Assembly: GCA_024693925.1 (NCBI GenBank)
Contig: JAILKH010000115.1
Coordinates: forward strand, 1-38,024
Reading direction: 5' to 3'
Length of the DNA: 38,024 nucleotides
Source of the DNA: Lachnospiraceae bacterium
GTDB taxonomy: Bacteria; Bacillota; Clostridia; Lachnospirales; Lachnospiraceae
This document shows positions 17,432 through 26,069 of this stretch, one piece after another (within the stretch, counting starts at the first letter, position 1; the number at the start of each line of letters is the position of its first letter). A program made the translations under genes and the position numbers. The notes under the pieces were generated by a model that saw nothing but the letters and a program-made list of their open reading frames with translations, was not told the origin of the DNA and made no database searches.

Positions 17432-18530
17432 TTCTAATATTCAGGCAATGATAGCAGGGAGTGTGCTAAGGTCAAATGAAACAAAACAGTCGGAATCTAC
17501 GGAAAGAATGAGTAGCGGATACAGGATCAATAATGCAAAGGATAATCCTGCAGGCATGGCAATTTCAAACAGAATGAGAGCACAGATAGCAAGTCTTAAT
17601 AAGGCTAATCAGAATGCTTCAAATGCGATAAATGTTGTTGAAACTGCAGAGGGAGCATTATCGGAAATTCAGGATATGGTGCAGAGAATAAGCGAATTAT
17701 CCGTAAAAGCAGGGAATGAAACTAATAGCGCTGAGGAACTTCAGGCAATTCAGGATGAAATAAATGCACTTAATAAGGAGATCGAGAGAATAGCAAATGA
17801 GACGGAATATAATTCCCAGAATCTTCTGGGAGGAGAACAACAGCTTAAAGGATATTCGGATGTAGTAGGGCTGGATGTGATAAATTATGATCCTGATTTT
17901 CCTACGGGAAAAGATTATGAGATAAGTTTTGATAAGACGACCGATTCGGATGGTAATGTAACAATAGATAAGGACAGTATTGTATACAAAGTTAACGGTG
18001 AAGAAGGTGTATGTGATATAGACGTTGTTAACGGAGATAAGATCGTGATCACGAATCCGGACGGTTCCACTCTTTCCCTTAAAGCAGACAGTTCTCTCCC
18101 CGACAGTGTTGCATCAAAGCTTGATATCAACGGAGTCGGCGGTATGAAGATTCAGGTGGGTTCCGCGGAGGGCCAGGAAATAAACCTGGTAATACCTAAG
18201 ATATCTCTTGATAATTTAAGTCTTTCGGGTATAGATGTAAGGGAAGAAAATGGTCCCCAGGATGCAATGGATAACGCAAAAAAAGCTCTTAAATTTGTTT
18301 CGAATGTAAGATCCAGACTGGGGGCATATGAGAATCGTTTTGAAAAAGCGGTATCAAATCTTGATGTTACAACAGAGAATCTTACAAAATCATATTCGAC
18401 GATCAAGGATGTTGATATGGCGGAGGAGATGGTTCAATATACTACCGCACAGGTGCTTGTACAGGCAGGGACATCTATGCTGGCTCAGGCTAATGAACAG
18501 CCGCAGCAGGCACTTCAGCTGCTTCAATAG
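17421..18530 (+). CDS. Flagellin
   Basis: A filament subunit of 369 residues, exported without a signal peptide by the flagellar type III system. The N-terminal D0/D1 helices (residues 1-140) show RMSSGYRINNAKDNPAGMAISNRM in slightly shorter segments, INVVETAEGALSEIQDMVQR and the EYNSQNLL turn. Residues 145-275 are a small beta-rich variable domain. The C-terminal D1/D0 (about 285-369) has ENRFEKAVSNLDVTTENL and ends QQALQLLQ, as in Hag/FliC. It starts at ATG 17421 with GGAGG 9 bases upstream, inside the end of the preceding gene. The N-terminus (MKINSNIQAM) differs somewhat from common MRINHN-type starts, so it may be a minor or alternative filament protein. Confidence 0.93.
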   Translation: MKINSNIQAMIAGSVLRSNETKQSESTERMSSGYRINNAKDNPAGMAISNRMRAQIASLNKANQNASNAINVVETAEGALSEIQDMVQRISELSVKAGNETNSAEELQAIQDEINALNKEIERIANETEYNSQNLLGGEQQLKGYSDVVGLDVINYDPDFPTGKDYEISFDKTTDSDGNVTIDKDSIVYKVNGEEGVCDIDVVNGDKIVITNPDGSTLSLKADSSLPDSVASKLDINGVGGMKIQVGSAEGQEINLVIPKISLDNLSLSGIDVREENGPQDAMDNAKKALKFVSNVRSRLGAYENRFEKAVSNLDVTTENLTKSYSTIKDVDMAEEMVQYTTAQVLVQAGTSMLAQANEQPQQALQLLQ

Positions 18531-18569
18531 TAAGAAAGAACATTAAGAAAGATGTAGAGGGTAAATAAT

Positions 18570-19043
18570 ATGGATAAAGAACAGATTCAGGAATATACCT
18601 TAAGGATCACAAGGGCAAATAAAAGCGAATTGGTTGTAGTAGTATATGATCTTGCAATATATTATTTAGAGGCTGCATTAAAAGCTTATGACAGTAAAGA
18701 TTATGAATTATTCAGTGCAAATGCCAGATATGCGAATAAATGCGTAGGGGATCTTCTGGGAGCACTTGATTATGATTATGAACTTTCGTTTTCCCTTATG
18801 AGGATATATGCTTTTGTAAGTAAGCAGATTTCTCTGGCACCGATAAAAAAAGACAGGGAATTACTGGATTCCTCCAGAAGGATGTTAGAGAAATTGAGGA
18901 AGTCTTTTGAAGAGGTTGCCAAAGCAGATGATACCGCACCCCTTATGTCAAATACTCAGGAAGTGTATGCGGGATTTACTTATGGAAAAGGCAGTCTGAA
19001 TGAGAATATAGGAGGAGTATCAAACCGGGGATTTACTGTGTAG
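18570..19043 (+). CDS. fliS: FliS-like flagellin chaperone
   Basis: 157 residues, mostly helical. QEYTLRITRANKSELVVVVYDLAIYYL and the following helices (KDYELFSANARYANKCVGDL, LDYDYELSFSL) match the FliS pattern, in which this protein binds the C-terminal helix of flagellin and stops it polymerising in the cytoplasm before export. It is somewhat longer than typical FliS (about 125-135) because of a C-terminal extension after residue 125 that I cannot assign. It lies 39 bases after the flagellin gene with its own AGAGGG site, and a terminator follows. Sequence divergence suggests it is dedicated to this flagellin. The symbol is a family-level call. Confidence 0.75.
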   Translation: MDKEQIQEYTLRITRANKSELVVVVYDLAIYYLEAALKAYDSKDYELFSANARYANKCVGDLLGALDYDYELSFSLMRIYAFVSKQISLAPIKKDRELLDSSRRMLEKLRKSFEEVAKADDTAPLMSNTQEVYAGFTYGKGSLNENIGGVSNRGFTV

Positions 19044-19083
19044 GAATCTGAAAAAAATAATAGTCGAATTAACTGTGAAAGCC

Positions 19084-19116
19084 AAAAAAGTCCTTAATAT
19101 GAGGACTTTTTTATTT
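19084..19116 (+). terminator. Terminator of the motility cassette
   Basis: An 11-base-pair stem (AAAAAAGTCCT with AGGACTTTTTT) and a seven-base loop end in a T-rich run, about 40 bases after the FliS-like gene. Confidence 0.9.
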
Positions 19117-19168
19117 GTTATGAAAAATTCGGCAAGTATATTTACGCTGTCTTAACCTTTTGTCGGGA

Positions 19169-19197
19169 TTGATTGCAATTTTAATATATGCTATACT
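19169..19197 (+). promoter_or_regulatory. Sigma-A promoter of the envelope cluster
   Basis: TTGATT at 19169-19174 and TATACT at 19192-19197 are 17 bases apart, and the -10 has a TGC extension. It lies about 60 bases before the first YfhO-like gene. Confidence 0.75.
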
Positions 19198-19257
19198 TTC
19201 TCTGAATTTAAAGTCCGGATTTAGAAATATTATCTGGTGGAATAGTAGGAACAGATT

Positions 19258-21987
19258 ATGAATATTACCATAAAATTATATAGGAAAATCACATCTGTAA
19301 AAACCTGGCGTGATACGCTTCTCTGTATTTTGTTTTATTCTATTCTATGGCTTTTACTTACTTCTATTGTATTAACGATCTTTCATAGGGAAAATAGAAC
19401 TCTTTTGTGGGCTGTTGACGGTCTTTATCAACATTATCCTGCATTTAATCACTTGTGTAGTTATGTTGAGTCTTTGTTGAATAATGAACCTGTATCATGG
19501 TTCAATTTGGGAATAGGGCCGGGATTAGATGTATTAACTACTCTTAATTGCTATGATTTTACGGATCCTGTGAGTATAATTGCGGCTCTTTTTGTTCCAT
19601 TAAGCAGATCGGTCAGATATGAATTAATGATAATTCTTAAGTTGTATCTTATTGGAATATCTTTTTTTGTGTTTTGTCGTTCAATAGGCAGGGATAATGG
19701 AATATATATAATTTCAGGTGCTTTGGCATATACCTTCAGTGGAAATGTTCTGATTACTCTTACACGGCATCCGAATTTCATTAACTGGGCATATTTTTTT
19801 CCCCTTATTCTGGCAGGGGCTGAACTGTACAGGCGAAGAAAAAAACCGGGATTATTTGTAATATCGGTTTTTTTAAATATTCTGACAAACTATTATACTT
19901 ATTATATAAATGTTGTATTGCTTATAGCTTATTTATTTATATATGCGATTAGTGAACTGATAACCTCAAGGGAAAAAGGACAGTTGCTTAACACGTTTAA
20001 GTTTTTTATTAACCTTATATTGTATGGTACTGTCGGAGTTTTTCTTTCAATGTTCTCTATGCTTCCAACTATCTATGCTTATTTATCAAATACAAGGGTT
20101 ATGCAGAGGACTGGTTACTTGGATTCTTTGTTTAGGTATGAGATTTCTTATTACTTGACGTTTTTTAGTAATATTTGCTCTTTTAGTGAGGGACCACATC
20201 TTGCAGTTACGGGAATGAATGCAGTTTCTTTCACAGCCTTAATAATGTTTTTATTAATTCTTCATAAACAGCGAAACAATCTCAAATATAAGTTTAAAAG
20301 AACTTTCTATCCAATGCTGTTTATTATTTTGTTACTCTTTTTGTGTATGCCTATTGCAGGGTCTGTTTTTAACGGTTTTGGATATGCTACTAACAGATGG
20401 TCATATGCTCTTTTTTTCTTTTCCAGTATTGTATTGGTTGAGTTGCTTTCTTTTTTTTCAGATATGGATAAACGGTCATGTATATTTTCTTTAATCATAA
20501 TAACAGCATATGTTTTTATTGTATATTTTTTTCTTAATGGGAACGAAACCCATATTACTTCAATGGGGTTGATCACGCTTATATTACTGGCTTTTTTAAT
20601 GATGATTACCTTTAGGTTGGGGAAAAAATATAAGGGGATTATTATTTTGTTTTTGACTGTAATAGGATGTGTATTTCAGATATTGTTCCTATATGATACG
20701 TCTTATCATGCATTTGTTAAGGAACATATAAGCGTTGATGAACTTGTTTATCGCGAGGCTGATTCGTCATTTGATTCGGTTTTGACTGATGATCCTACTT
20801 TTTTCCGCACTGCAAAAACTTCTTTAATTCCTTCTCAGAATCAGGAAGTTTTGGAGGAGCGGCATGGAATATCCTTGTATTGGAGCATTATTCCTAAATG
20901 GGTTTATGAATATTATTTTACATTTGAACTTCCCGATATGATAAATCCCTGTAATGTGGGGGGAGTTGATTCAAGAACTGCGCTTATGGAGCTGGTCGGT
21001 GTTAAGTATTTTTTTAAGCCGGATAATATAGAGGCTCCGATTCCCTTTGGGTATAAAAAAATAGCTGAAAAACCTAATGAAGATAAAAACGAATTATATG
21101 AAAATGAATATTCTCTTCCTATAGGGTATTTTTATGATGCCTGTATATTGCCGGAGGAATTTTGGGGTATGAATCCTGTAGATAAGCAGCAGGCTATGAT
21201 GGAGGGGATATTTGTTGATAGTATACCTGAAAATATGCGTATGCTGGATTACAAATCCGCTATTAAAGATATTTCCTATAAGATTAAAAATATTAATGAC
21301 GTTGAATTGACTGACGATATGATAAAGAGTAAAGAGACTGGTGGAAATATTACATTAGAGACCGATATTCCTTCCGGCTGCGAAATATATCTGTGGATAG
21401 ACGGTGTGAAGCTGTCAGGTGATAAAGGAATATGTTCAATTAATGTATCACGTATGCTTAATAATAAGATTATTACACAGTCGCATGCACCTATTCACAA
21501 TCAGCACTTCGCGTGGCCTATAATCAGGGATGGAATTATATATAATCTTGGTTATGGCAATGAAGGTATAAACGAAATAAATATCATTTTTTCATCAACG
21601 GATCCGATAAGCTATAAATCAATCAGGATATTGGCGGTTCCAATGTCTGATTATTCTGAAAAAGCAGATAAATTGAAGAATTCGGGATTAAAGGATGTTT
21701 TAATCGAAGCTGATAGAGTTTCCGGTCAAATAAATGTAAGTTCATCGGGTTTTTTGCAGTTTTCCATTCCTTATAGCATAGGTTGGTCAGCTTATGATAA
21801 TGGTGTTAAGATGGAACTTATAAGGTCGAATATTATGTATATGGCTCTACCTCTTGAAGAAGGGGAGCATTTCATTGAACTTGAATATCATATTCCGTAT
21901 TTTAAACAAGGTTTGTTTATTTCACTTGCAACGGTTATTATATTTTTCTTGATCCAAGTATTTAAATTTTTCCGGAGGAATATATGA
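19258..21987 (+). CDS. YfhO family membrane protein (GT-C type), copy 1
   Basis: A 909-residue integral membrane protein with about a dozen hydrophobic segments across residues 20-470, then a large outside domain and one last membrane helix near the C-terminus. The YfhO hallmarks are an early DGLYQHYPAF, which supplies the acidic loop after the first membrane helix, YATNRWSYALF, and the late beta domain with PYSIGWSAYDNG and GEHFIELEYHIPY. Studied YfhO-type proteins add sugars to lipoteichoic acid or related polymers from a lipid-linked sugar donor. Here the substrate is unknown. It overlaps the MBOAT gene by four bases (ATGA), so they are translated together. It is a diverged paralogue of the gene at 27794-30652. 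Confidence 0.85.
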   Translation: MNITIKLYRKITSVKTWRDTLLCILFYSILWLLLTSIVLTIFHRENRTLLWAVDGLYQHYPAFNHLCSYVESLLNNEPVSWFNLGIGPGLDVLTTLNCYDFTDPVSIIAALFVPLSRSVRYELMIILKLYLIGISFFVFCRSIGRDNGIYIISGALAYTFSGNVLITLTRHPNFINWAYFFPLILAGAELYRRRKKPGLFVISVFLNILTNYYTYYINVVLLIAYLFIYAISELITSREKGQLLNTFKFFINLILYGTVGVFLSMFSMLPTIYAYLSNTRVMQRTGYLDSLFRYEISYYLTFFSNICSFSEGPHLAVTGMNAVSFTALIMFLLILHKQRNNLKYKFKRTFYPMLFIILLLFLCMPIAGSVFNGFGYATNRWSYALFFFSSIVLVELLSFFSDMDKRSCIFSLIIITAYVFIVYFFLNGNETHITSMGLITLILLAFLMMITFRLGKKYKGIIILFLTVIGCVFQILFLYDTSYHAFVKEHISVDELVYREADSSFDSVLTDDPTFFRTAKTSLIPSQNQEVLEERHGISLYWSIIPKWVYEYYFTFELPDMINPCNVGGVDSRTALMELVGVKYFFKPDNIEAPIPFGYKKIAEKPNEDKNELYENEYSLPIGYFYDACILPEEFWGMNPVDKQQAMMEGIFVDSIPENMRMLDYKSAIKDISYKIKNINDVELTDDMIKSKETGGNITLETDIPSGCEIYLWIDGVKLSGDKGICSINVSRMLNNKIITQSHAPIHNQHFAWPIIRDGIIYNLGYGNEGINEINIIFSSTDPISYKSIRILAVPMSDYSEKADKLKNSGLKDVLIEADRVSGQINVSSSGFLQFSIPYSIGWSAYDNGVKMELIRSNIMYMALPLEEGEHFIELEYHIPYFKQGLFISLATVIIFFLIQVFKFFRRNI

Positions 21988-23441
21988 GTTATACATCTTT
22001 GACATACTATGTTATGGTCATTTTTCTTCTGCCGTTATACTATTTTGTGCCGAGAAAGATAAGATGGATTGTTTTGTTGGTTGGTAGTATATTTTTCTAT
22101 ACACAGATTATAACGGATGTTAAGCAATTTTATTTTTTGGTATATTCTGTTATTTTAAGTTATTTGGCAGGAATAATACTTCAGATGGTGAGAACAACCG
22201 ACCGATTGATTACAAAAAAATTCATTCTTTTTGCAGGAATAACGTTGTCTTCATTGCCATTGATATTGGAAAAGATTCGAGATATTTCATCCGGAGTATT
22301 ATTTGGTCAAGCGTTTAGTTCGCTGGTAATTCCCGTGGGTTTATCTTTTTATACATTACAGCTTATTGCTTATCTTGTTGATATTTACAGGGGAGTGATT
22401 GATGCACAGAAAAATCCGCTTAAATATTGCCTGTTTATAACTTTTTTTCCACAGATAATTCAAGGTCCAATTCCCAGATATGACCAATTGGGCAGTTTTT
22501 TATTTAATGGAAATGAATATAATTTTAATAATATAATTAAGGGTGTTCAACTTGTTATATGGGGTTTTTTTCTTAAATATATGATAGCTGATAAGGCTGC
22601 AATAGTTGTTAATAATGTTTTTGGGAATCCTCACGTATATGCAGGAGGATACATATGGGTTGGCACAGCTCTTTATTGTATGCAATTGTACTCTGACTTT
22701 ATGTCCTGTACTACTATTTCGAAGGGCATTGCCGAGATGTTTGGGATAAAACTTTCAGATAATTTCAATCATCCATTTTTTGCTACGTCGACTAAGGATT
22801 TCTGGCGAAGATGGCATATATCTCTGAGTTATTGGTTGAGGGACTATATTTATATACCACTTGGAGGGAACAAACGGGGGAGAGTATTTAAATGGATTAA
22901 TCTCACTATCACATATGCTGTCAGTGGCCTATGGCACGGAGGAAGTATTAAGTATCTTATTTGGGGTTTGTGTCAGGTTTTCTATCAGATTGTAGGAGAG
23001 ATAAGGAATATTATTGTGACCGACTTTGGTCTTGAAAAATATAGCATGAAGAACAAATGGCTGAGCACACAGATTAACAGGCTTGGTACAACTGTTCTTT
23101 TTATGCTGTCAGTTATTATTTTTAGGGCTGATACATTGCAGGACGGCTTGACTCTTATTAAAAATATGCTGACAGTATTTAATCCTTGGATATTCTTTGA
23201 TGATTCATTGTTTTTGTTGGGACTTGACAGTAAGGAATATCTGATATTGATTCTTTCAATAATGATATTGTTGTTGGTAAGTATAAAACAGGAATCAGGT
23301 ATGAAACTCCGTGATCGATTCATGGAGCAGAATATTGTTATAAGATGGGTTGTATATCTCCTTGCAATATGGACAATATGGATATTCGGTTCCTATGGCT
23401 TTGGATTTAATTCAAATGATTTCCTTTACGGAGGCTTTTAG
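21984..23441 (+). CDS. MBOAT family O-acyltransferase
   Basis: A 485-residue multi-pass membrane enzyme of the DltB/AlgI type, which moves acyl groups across the membrane to secreted polymers. GGAGG is 5 bases before the ATG. Key features are PVGLSFYTLQLIAYLVD, the middle FPQIIQGPIPRY, KDFWRRWHISLSYWLRDYIYIP, and the catalytic-histidine region SGLWHGGSIKYLIWG. Length is typical. The membrane partner of such enzymes is often an SGNH protein, and one starts 6 bases downstream. The acyl donor cannot be read from the sequence; acetyl or alanyl are usual in the family. No DltA or DltC gene is nearby, which argues against a standard D-alanylation operon. Confidence 0.93.
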   Translation: MSYTSLTYYVMVIFLLPLYYFVPRKIRWIVLLVGSIFFYTQIITDVKQFYFLVYSVILSYLAGIILQMVRTTDRLITKKFILFAGITLSSLPLILEKIRDISSGVLFGQAFSSLVIPVGLSFYTLQLIAYLVDIYRGVIDAQKNPLKYCLFITFFPQIIQGPIPRYDQLGSFLFNGNEYNFNNIIKGVQLVIWGFFLKYMIADKAAIVVNNVFGNPHVYAGGYIWVGTALYCMQLYSDFMSCTTISKGIAEMFGIKLSDNFNHPFFATSTKDFWRRWHISLSYWLRDYIYIPLGGNKRGRVFKWINLTITYAVSGLWHGGSIKYLIWGLCQVFYQIVGEIRNIIVTDFGLEKYSMKNKWLSTQINRLGTTVLFMLSVIIFRADTLQDGLTLIKNMLTVFNPWIFFDDSLFLLGLDSKEYLILILSIMILLLVSIKQESGMKLRDRFMEQNIVIRWVVYLLAIWTIWIFGSYGFGFNSNDFLYGGF

Positions 23442-23446
23442 AAATA

Positions 23447-24922
23447 ATGAAACACATAAAAATAGCAATAAAATGTGCGGTTTTTCTTTCTATATTAATA
23501 GTTTCACTTTATTTTATAAATAAAATTTTGGAGTCTAAGTATATAATAAAAAACAGCCGTTGGCCCACAACTTCTTCTTATAATCAGTTTTACAGGATGG
23601 AGAAAGATAGTATCGATGTCCTTTTTTTGGGATCAAGCGTGGTTGTAAACAGTTTTATTCCGCAGGAAATATATAATGATTATGGCATTAGAAGTTATAA
23701 TCTTGGAAGTGAACAGCAAAGTTTATTTATTAGTTATTATTGGCTTAAGGAGGCTTTAAGATACCAGAAACCGAAGGTTGTTGTTTTAGATGTTTTATTC
23801 ATGTGGGATCTTCATCCGGAGAGTTCTGTTAATATGTCAGAGGGTCTTATTCGTAAGTCCCTTGATCCTATGCGATGGTCCTCTGTAAAGCAGGAGGCTG
23901 TCCGTAGTCTTTGTAAACTTGATAATTCTAATTCGGAGATGAGTTATTATTTTACCAACCTCAGGTATCATTCTAGATGGTCTGATCTTAAGGAATATGA
24001 TTTTAAACCCAGTATGGTGGTTGATAATCCTTTGTTTGGATATGCGCCTATTGTAGGTGACGGTCCTGATTCCTATACAGCTTTTTTTAAGCCGGATGAT
24101 ACTAAAGCAATTATGGAATTTCAGCCTTTTATGCAGGAATATTTGGATAAAATAGTTCAGCTGTGTAAGGAGAATGACATTCGGCTTATAATGATTGATA
24201 TGCCGGGAAATGGTATGCATGACGGAGTTAATAATGCACATGTTCTTTATTCAAAAGAGAATGATGTAGATTATTTAAATTTGTGTACTCAGGAATACTA
24301 TGATAAAATAGGCGGAGATTTGCCAAAAGTAAATATTATTGGTCATTCTAATGTCTTGGGAGCCGTTAGGATGAGTCGGTTTATGGGAAATCTGCTGCAT
24401 GATTTTTATGGTCTTCAGCCTGTACATGATGAACAGTATGAGAATTCTAGAAGATACTATGAACATATGTTAAAGAATTCTTCTCTTTTTAATATAGATG
24501 ATCCTGCAGAATATTTTAATACCATAAATGATGATGATTATGCAGTGTTTATGGCTGCAAAAGGGGATTCCTCGTTAACGCTTAATGATAAAAATGTAAA
24601 AGATGCCTTACGGCAGCTCGGACTTACCTTAAGTTACGAAAATGATCCTTCGTCTTCATACATGGCAGTAATCATCGGTGGGAAAGTTATTACCGAAGAA
24701 GTATCTTCCGAACAAATTAGTTATATCGGGAGTATTAGGGATTATAATTCGATTTATTCCATAATAAGCGGCAATAAGAAGTCCGGGAATTTAAGTTCGA
24801 TTCTTATTGAGGGAGAAGAATACAGCATAGACTCAGTCGGTCTTAATGTAGTTGTGTTTGATCTTGTTACGCAAACAGTTGTTGATAAGGCTGTTTTTTC
24901 AGGCGCAAGCATAATACGATAA
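23447..24922 (+). CDS. SGNH-type protein with ILEI/FAM3-like C-terminal domain
   Basis: A 491-residue protein with one N-terminal membrane anchor (about 10-28), so the rest faces outside. Residues 55-330 resemble the SGNH/DltD/AlgJ-like partners of MBOAT enzymes: IDVLFLGSSVVVNSF holds the GSS at 62-64, with nucleophile Ser64 if the family rule holds, then YNLGSEQQSLFISYYW. The distal histidine block is GHSNVLGA with His300, but the Asp expected three residues before it is not visible. Residues about 361-491 look like an interleukin-like EMT inducer (ILEI/FAM3) domain: YAVFMAAKGDSSLTLND, then ALRQLGL, then SSILIEGEEYS and GLNVVVFD..TQTVVDKAVF. The usual order of the halves seems swapped. Its GGAGG lies in the end of the MBOAT gene. 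It is likely the transferase or acceptor-binding partner of that enzyme. Confidence 0.72.
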   Translation: MKHIKIAIKCAVFLSILIVSLYFINKILESKYIIKNSRWPTTSSYNQFYRMEKDSIDVLFLGSSVVVNSFIPQEIYNDYGIRSYNLGSEQQSLFISYYWLKEALRYQKPKVVVLDVLFMWDLHPESSVNMSEGLIRKSLDPMRWSSVKQEAVRSLCKLDNSNSEMSYYFTNLRYHSRWSDLKEYDFKPSMVVDNPLFGYAPIVGDGPDSYTAFFKPDDTKAIMEFQPFMQEYLDKIVQLCKENDIRLIMIDMPGNGMHDGVNNAHVLYSKENDVDYLNLCTQEYYDKIGGDLPKVNIIGHSNVLGAVRMSRFMGNLLHDFYGLQPVHDEQYENSRRYYEHMLKNSSLFNIDDPAEYFNTINDDDYAVFMAAKGDSSLTLNDKNVKDALRQLGLTLSYENDPSSSYMAVIIGGKVITEEVSSEQISYIGSIRDYNSIYSIISGNKKSGNLSSILIEGEEYSIDSVGLNVVVFDLVTQTVVDKAVFSGASIIR

Positions 24923-24966
24923 TTAAATATCATTGAGAAATTGGCCTTGGCTGAGTGGAGGAAAAA

Positions 24967-26061
24967 ATGCGCGAAAATAAAATAGTATACTTTGAAGCAA
25001 TGAGAATATTGGCATGTGCTCTGGTGCTTTTCAATCATCTTCCTGCATATTCTTTATTTTATTCTACAACAGGTAAAAGGCAGTTTCTCTATATGTGCAT
25101 GTCTATGATAACACGTATTAATGTCCCGTTGTTTTTTATGATAAGTGGTGCATTGTTGCTTGAAAAGAATGAAGAATGGACGTATGTTTTTAAAAAACGT
25201 TTTATACGAGTAGCCCTTTTGTTACTATTTTTTAGTTTTATTTTGTATTCTTTGTTTAAGTTGAAAAATGTTATTTATGGAACTGAATATGAGTATACCT
25301 TATTAAAATTCTTGTATGGTTTTTTGAATGATCAAATGGAAGGCGTTATGGATGTCATTGCCTATTGGTACCTATATAGCTATTTGGGTCTGTTATTTGT
25401 ACTTCCTTTGATTCAGCGTATCGCGAAAGGATTTACAAGAACGGAGTTTTTCGCTCTGTTGATACTTCACTTTATTATTTCATCACTGTTTCCGTTAGTA
25501 AATATTTTATTAAGTATCCGACAGCTTCCTCCATTGATTTTAACCGGACGGTTTAGCGAACCTTTTGCCGTTGACAGGGCTTTCTTTTATCCTCTTATAG
25601 GATATTATCTTGATAAAAAGTTAGATATATACAAAGTATCATATAAACATATTGTAGGCATGGTTTTGACAGCAGCGACTGGAATTATTCTGTCAGATTT
25701 ATGTACTTATTTTGATGCCGGTCAAAATGGAGTATTTTCACAGAATTATGTTATGTTGTTTGATTATGTAACAAGTATTGTTGCATTTATTCTTATTAAG
25801 TATTTTTTTGTGGTTTCATTTCCTAAATTAAACAGTGGGAAAAGTGGTAGGATTATATGTTTTATGGGATCAATGACTTTGGGAATATATTTATGGGATC
25901 CTTGTCTTAAAATTTCAATATATGAAAAATATGAAGCATACGCGGAATCCGTTTTATCCACTATATTGGTATCACTCGGATGGATAGTGATCAGTATGGT
26001 ATTTGGAACATTATTGACCTTGATGTTAAGGAAAATACCGTTTATTAGGAAACTTGTTTAG
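24967..26061 (+). CDS. Acyltransferase-3 family membrane protein
   Basis: This 364-residue protein has about ten membrane segments. The ATG at 24967 is preferred to a GTG at 24955 because GGAGG sits 5 bases before it. The N-terminus has the usual acyltransferase-3 layout: IVYFEAMRILACALVLFNH, with a conserved Arg and the His of FNHLP in the first helix, then RINVPLFFMISGALLL. The C-terminal ITLGIYLWDPC-like helix (here MTLGIYLWDP) also fits. Members transfer acetyl or succinyl groups to sugars of surface polymers. It follows the SGNH gene by 44 bases on the same strand, giving the cluster a second possible acyltransferase. The acyl group and sugar cannot be predicted. Confidence 0.88.
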   Translation: MRENKIVYFEAMRILACALVLFNHLPAYSLFYSTTGKRQFLYMCMSMITRINVPLFFMISGALLLEKNEEWTYVFKKRFIRVALLLLFFSFILYSLFKLKNVIYGTEYEYTLLKFLYGFLNDQMEGVMDVIAYWYLYSYLGLLFVLPLIQRIAKGFTRTEFFALLILHFIISSLFPLVNILLSIRQLPPLILTGRFSEPFAVDRAFFYPLIGYYLDKKLDIYKVSYKHIVGMVLTAATGIILSDLCTYFDAGQNGVFSQNYVMLFDYVTSIVAFILIKYFFVVSFPKLNSGKSGRIICFMGSMTLGIYLWDPCLKISIYEKYEAYAESVLSTILVSLGWIVISMVFGTLLTLMLRKIPFIRKLV

Positions 26062-26069
26062 TTTTTTGT

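Noticed and set aside
21984-24922. MBOAT plus SGNH pair as a dlt D-alanylation operon
   Set aside because: No DltA ligase or DltC carrier protein is adjacent, and the SGNH protein carries an extra ILEI-like domain not found in DltD.
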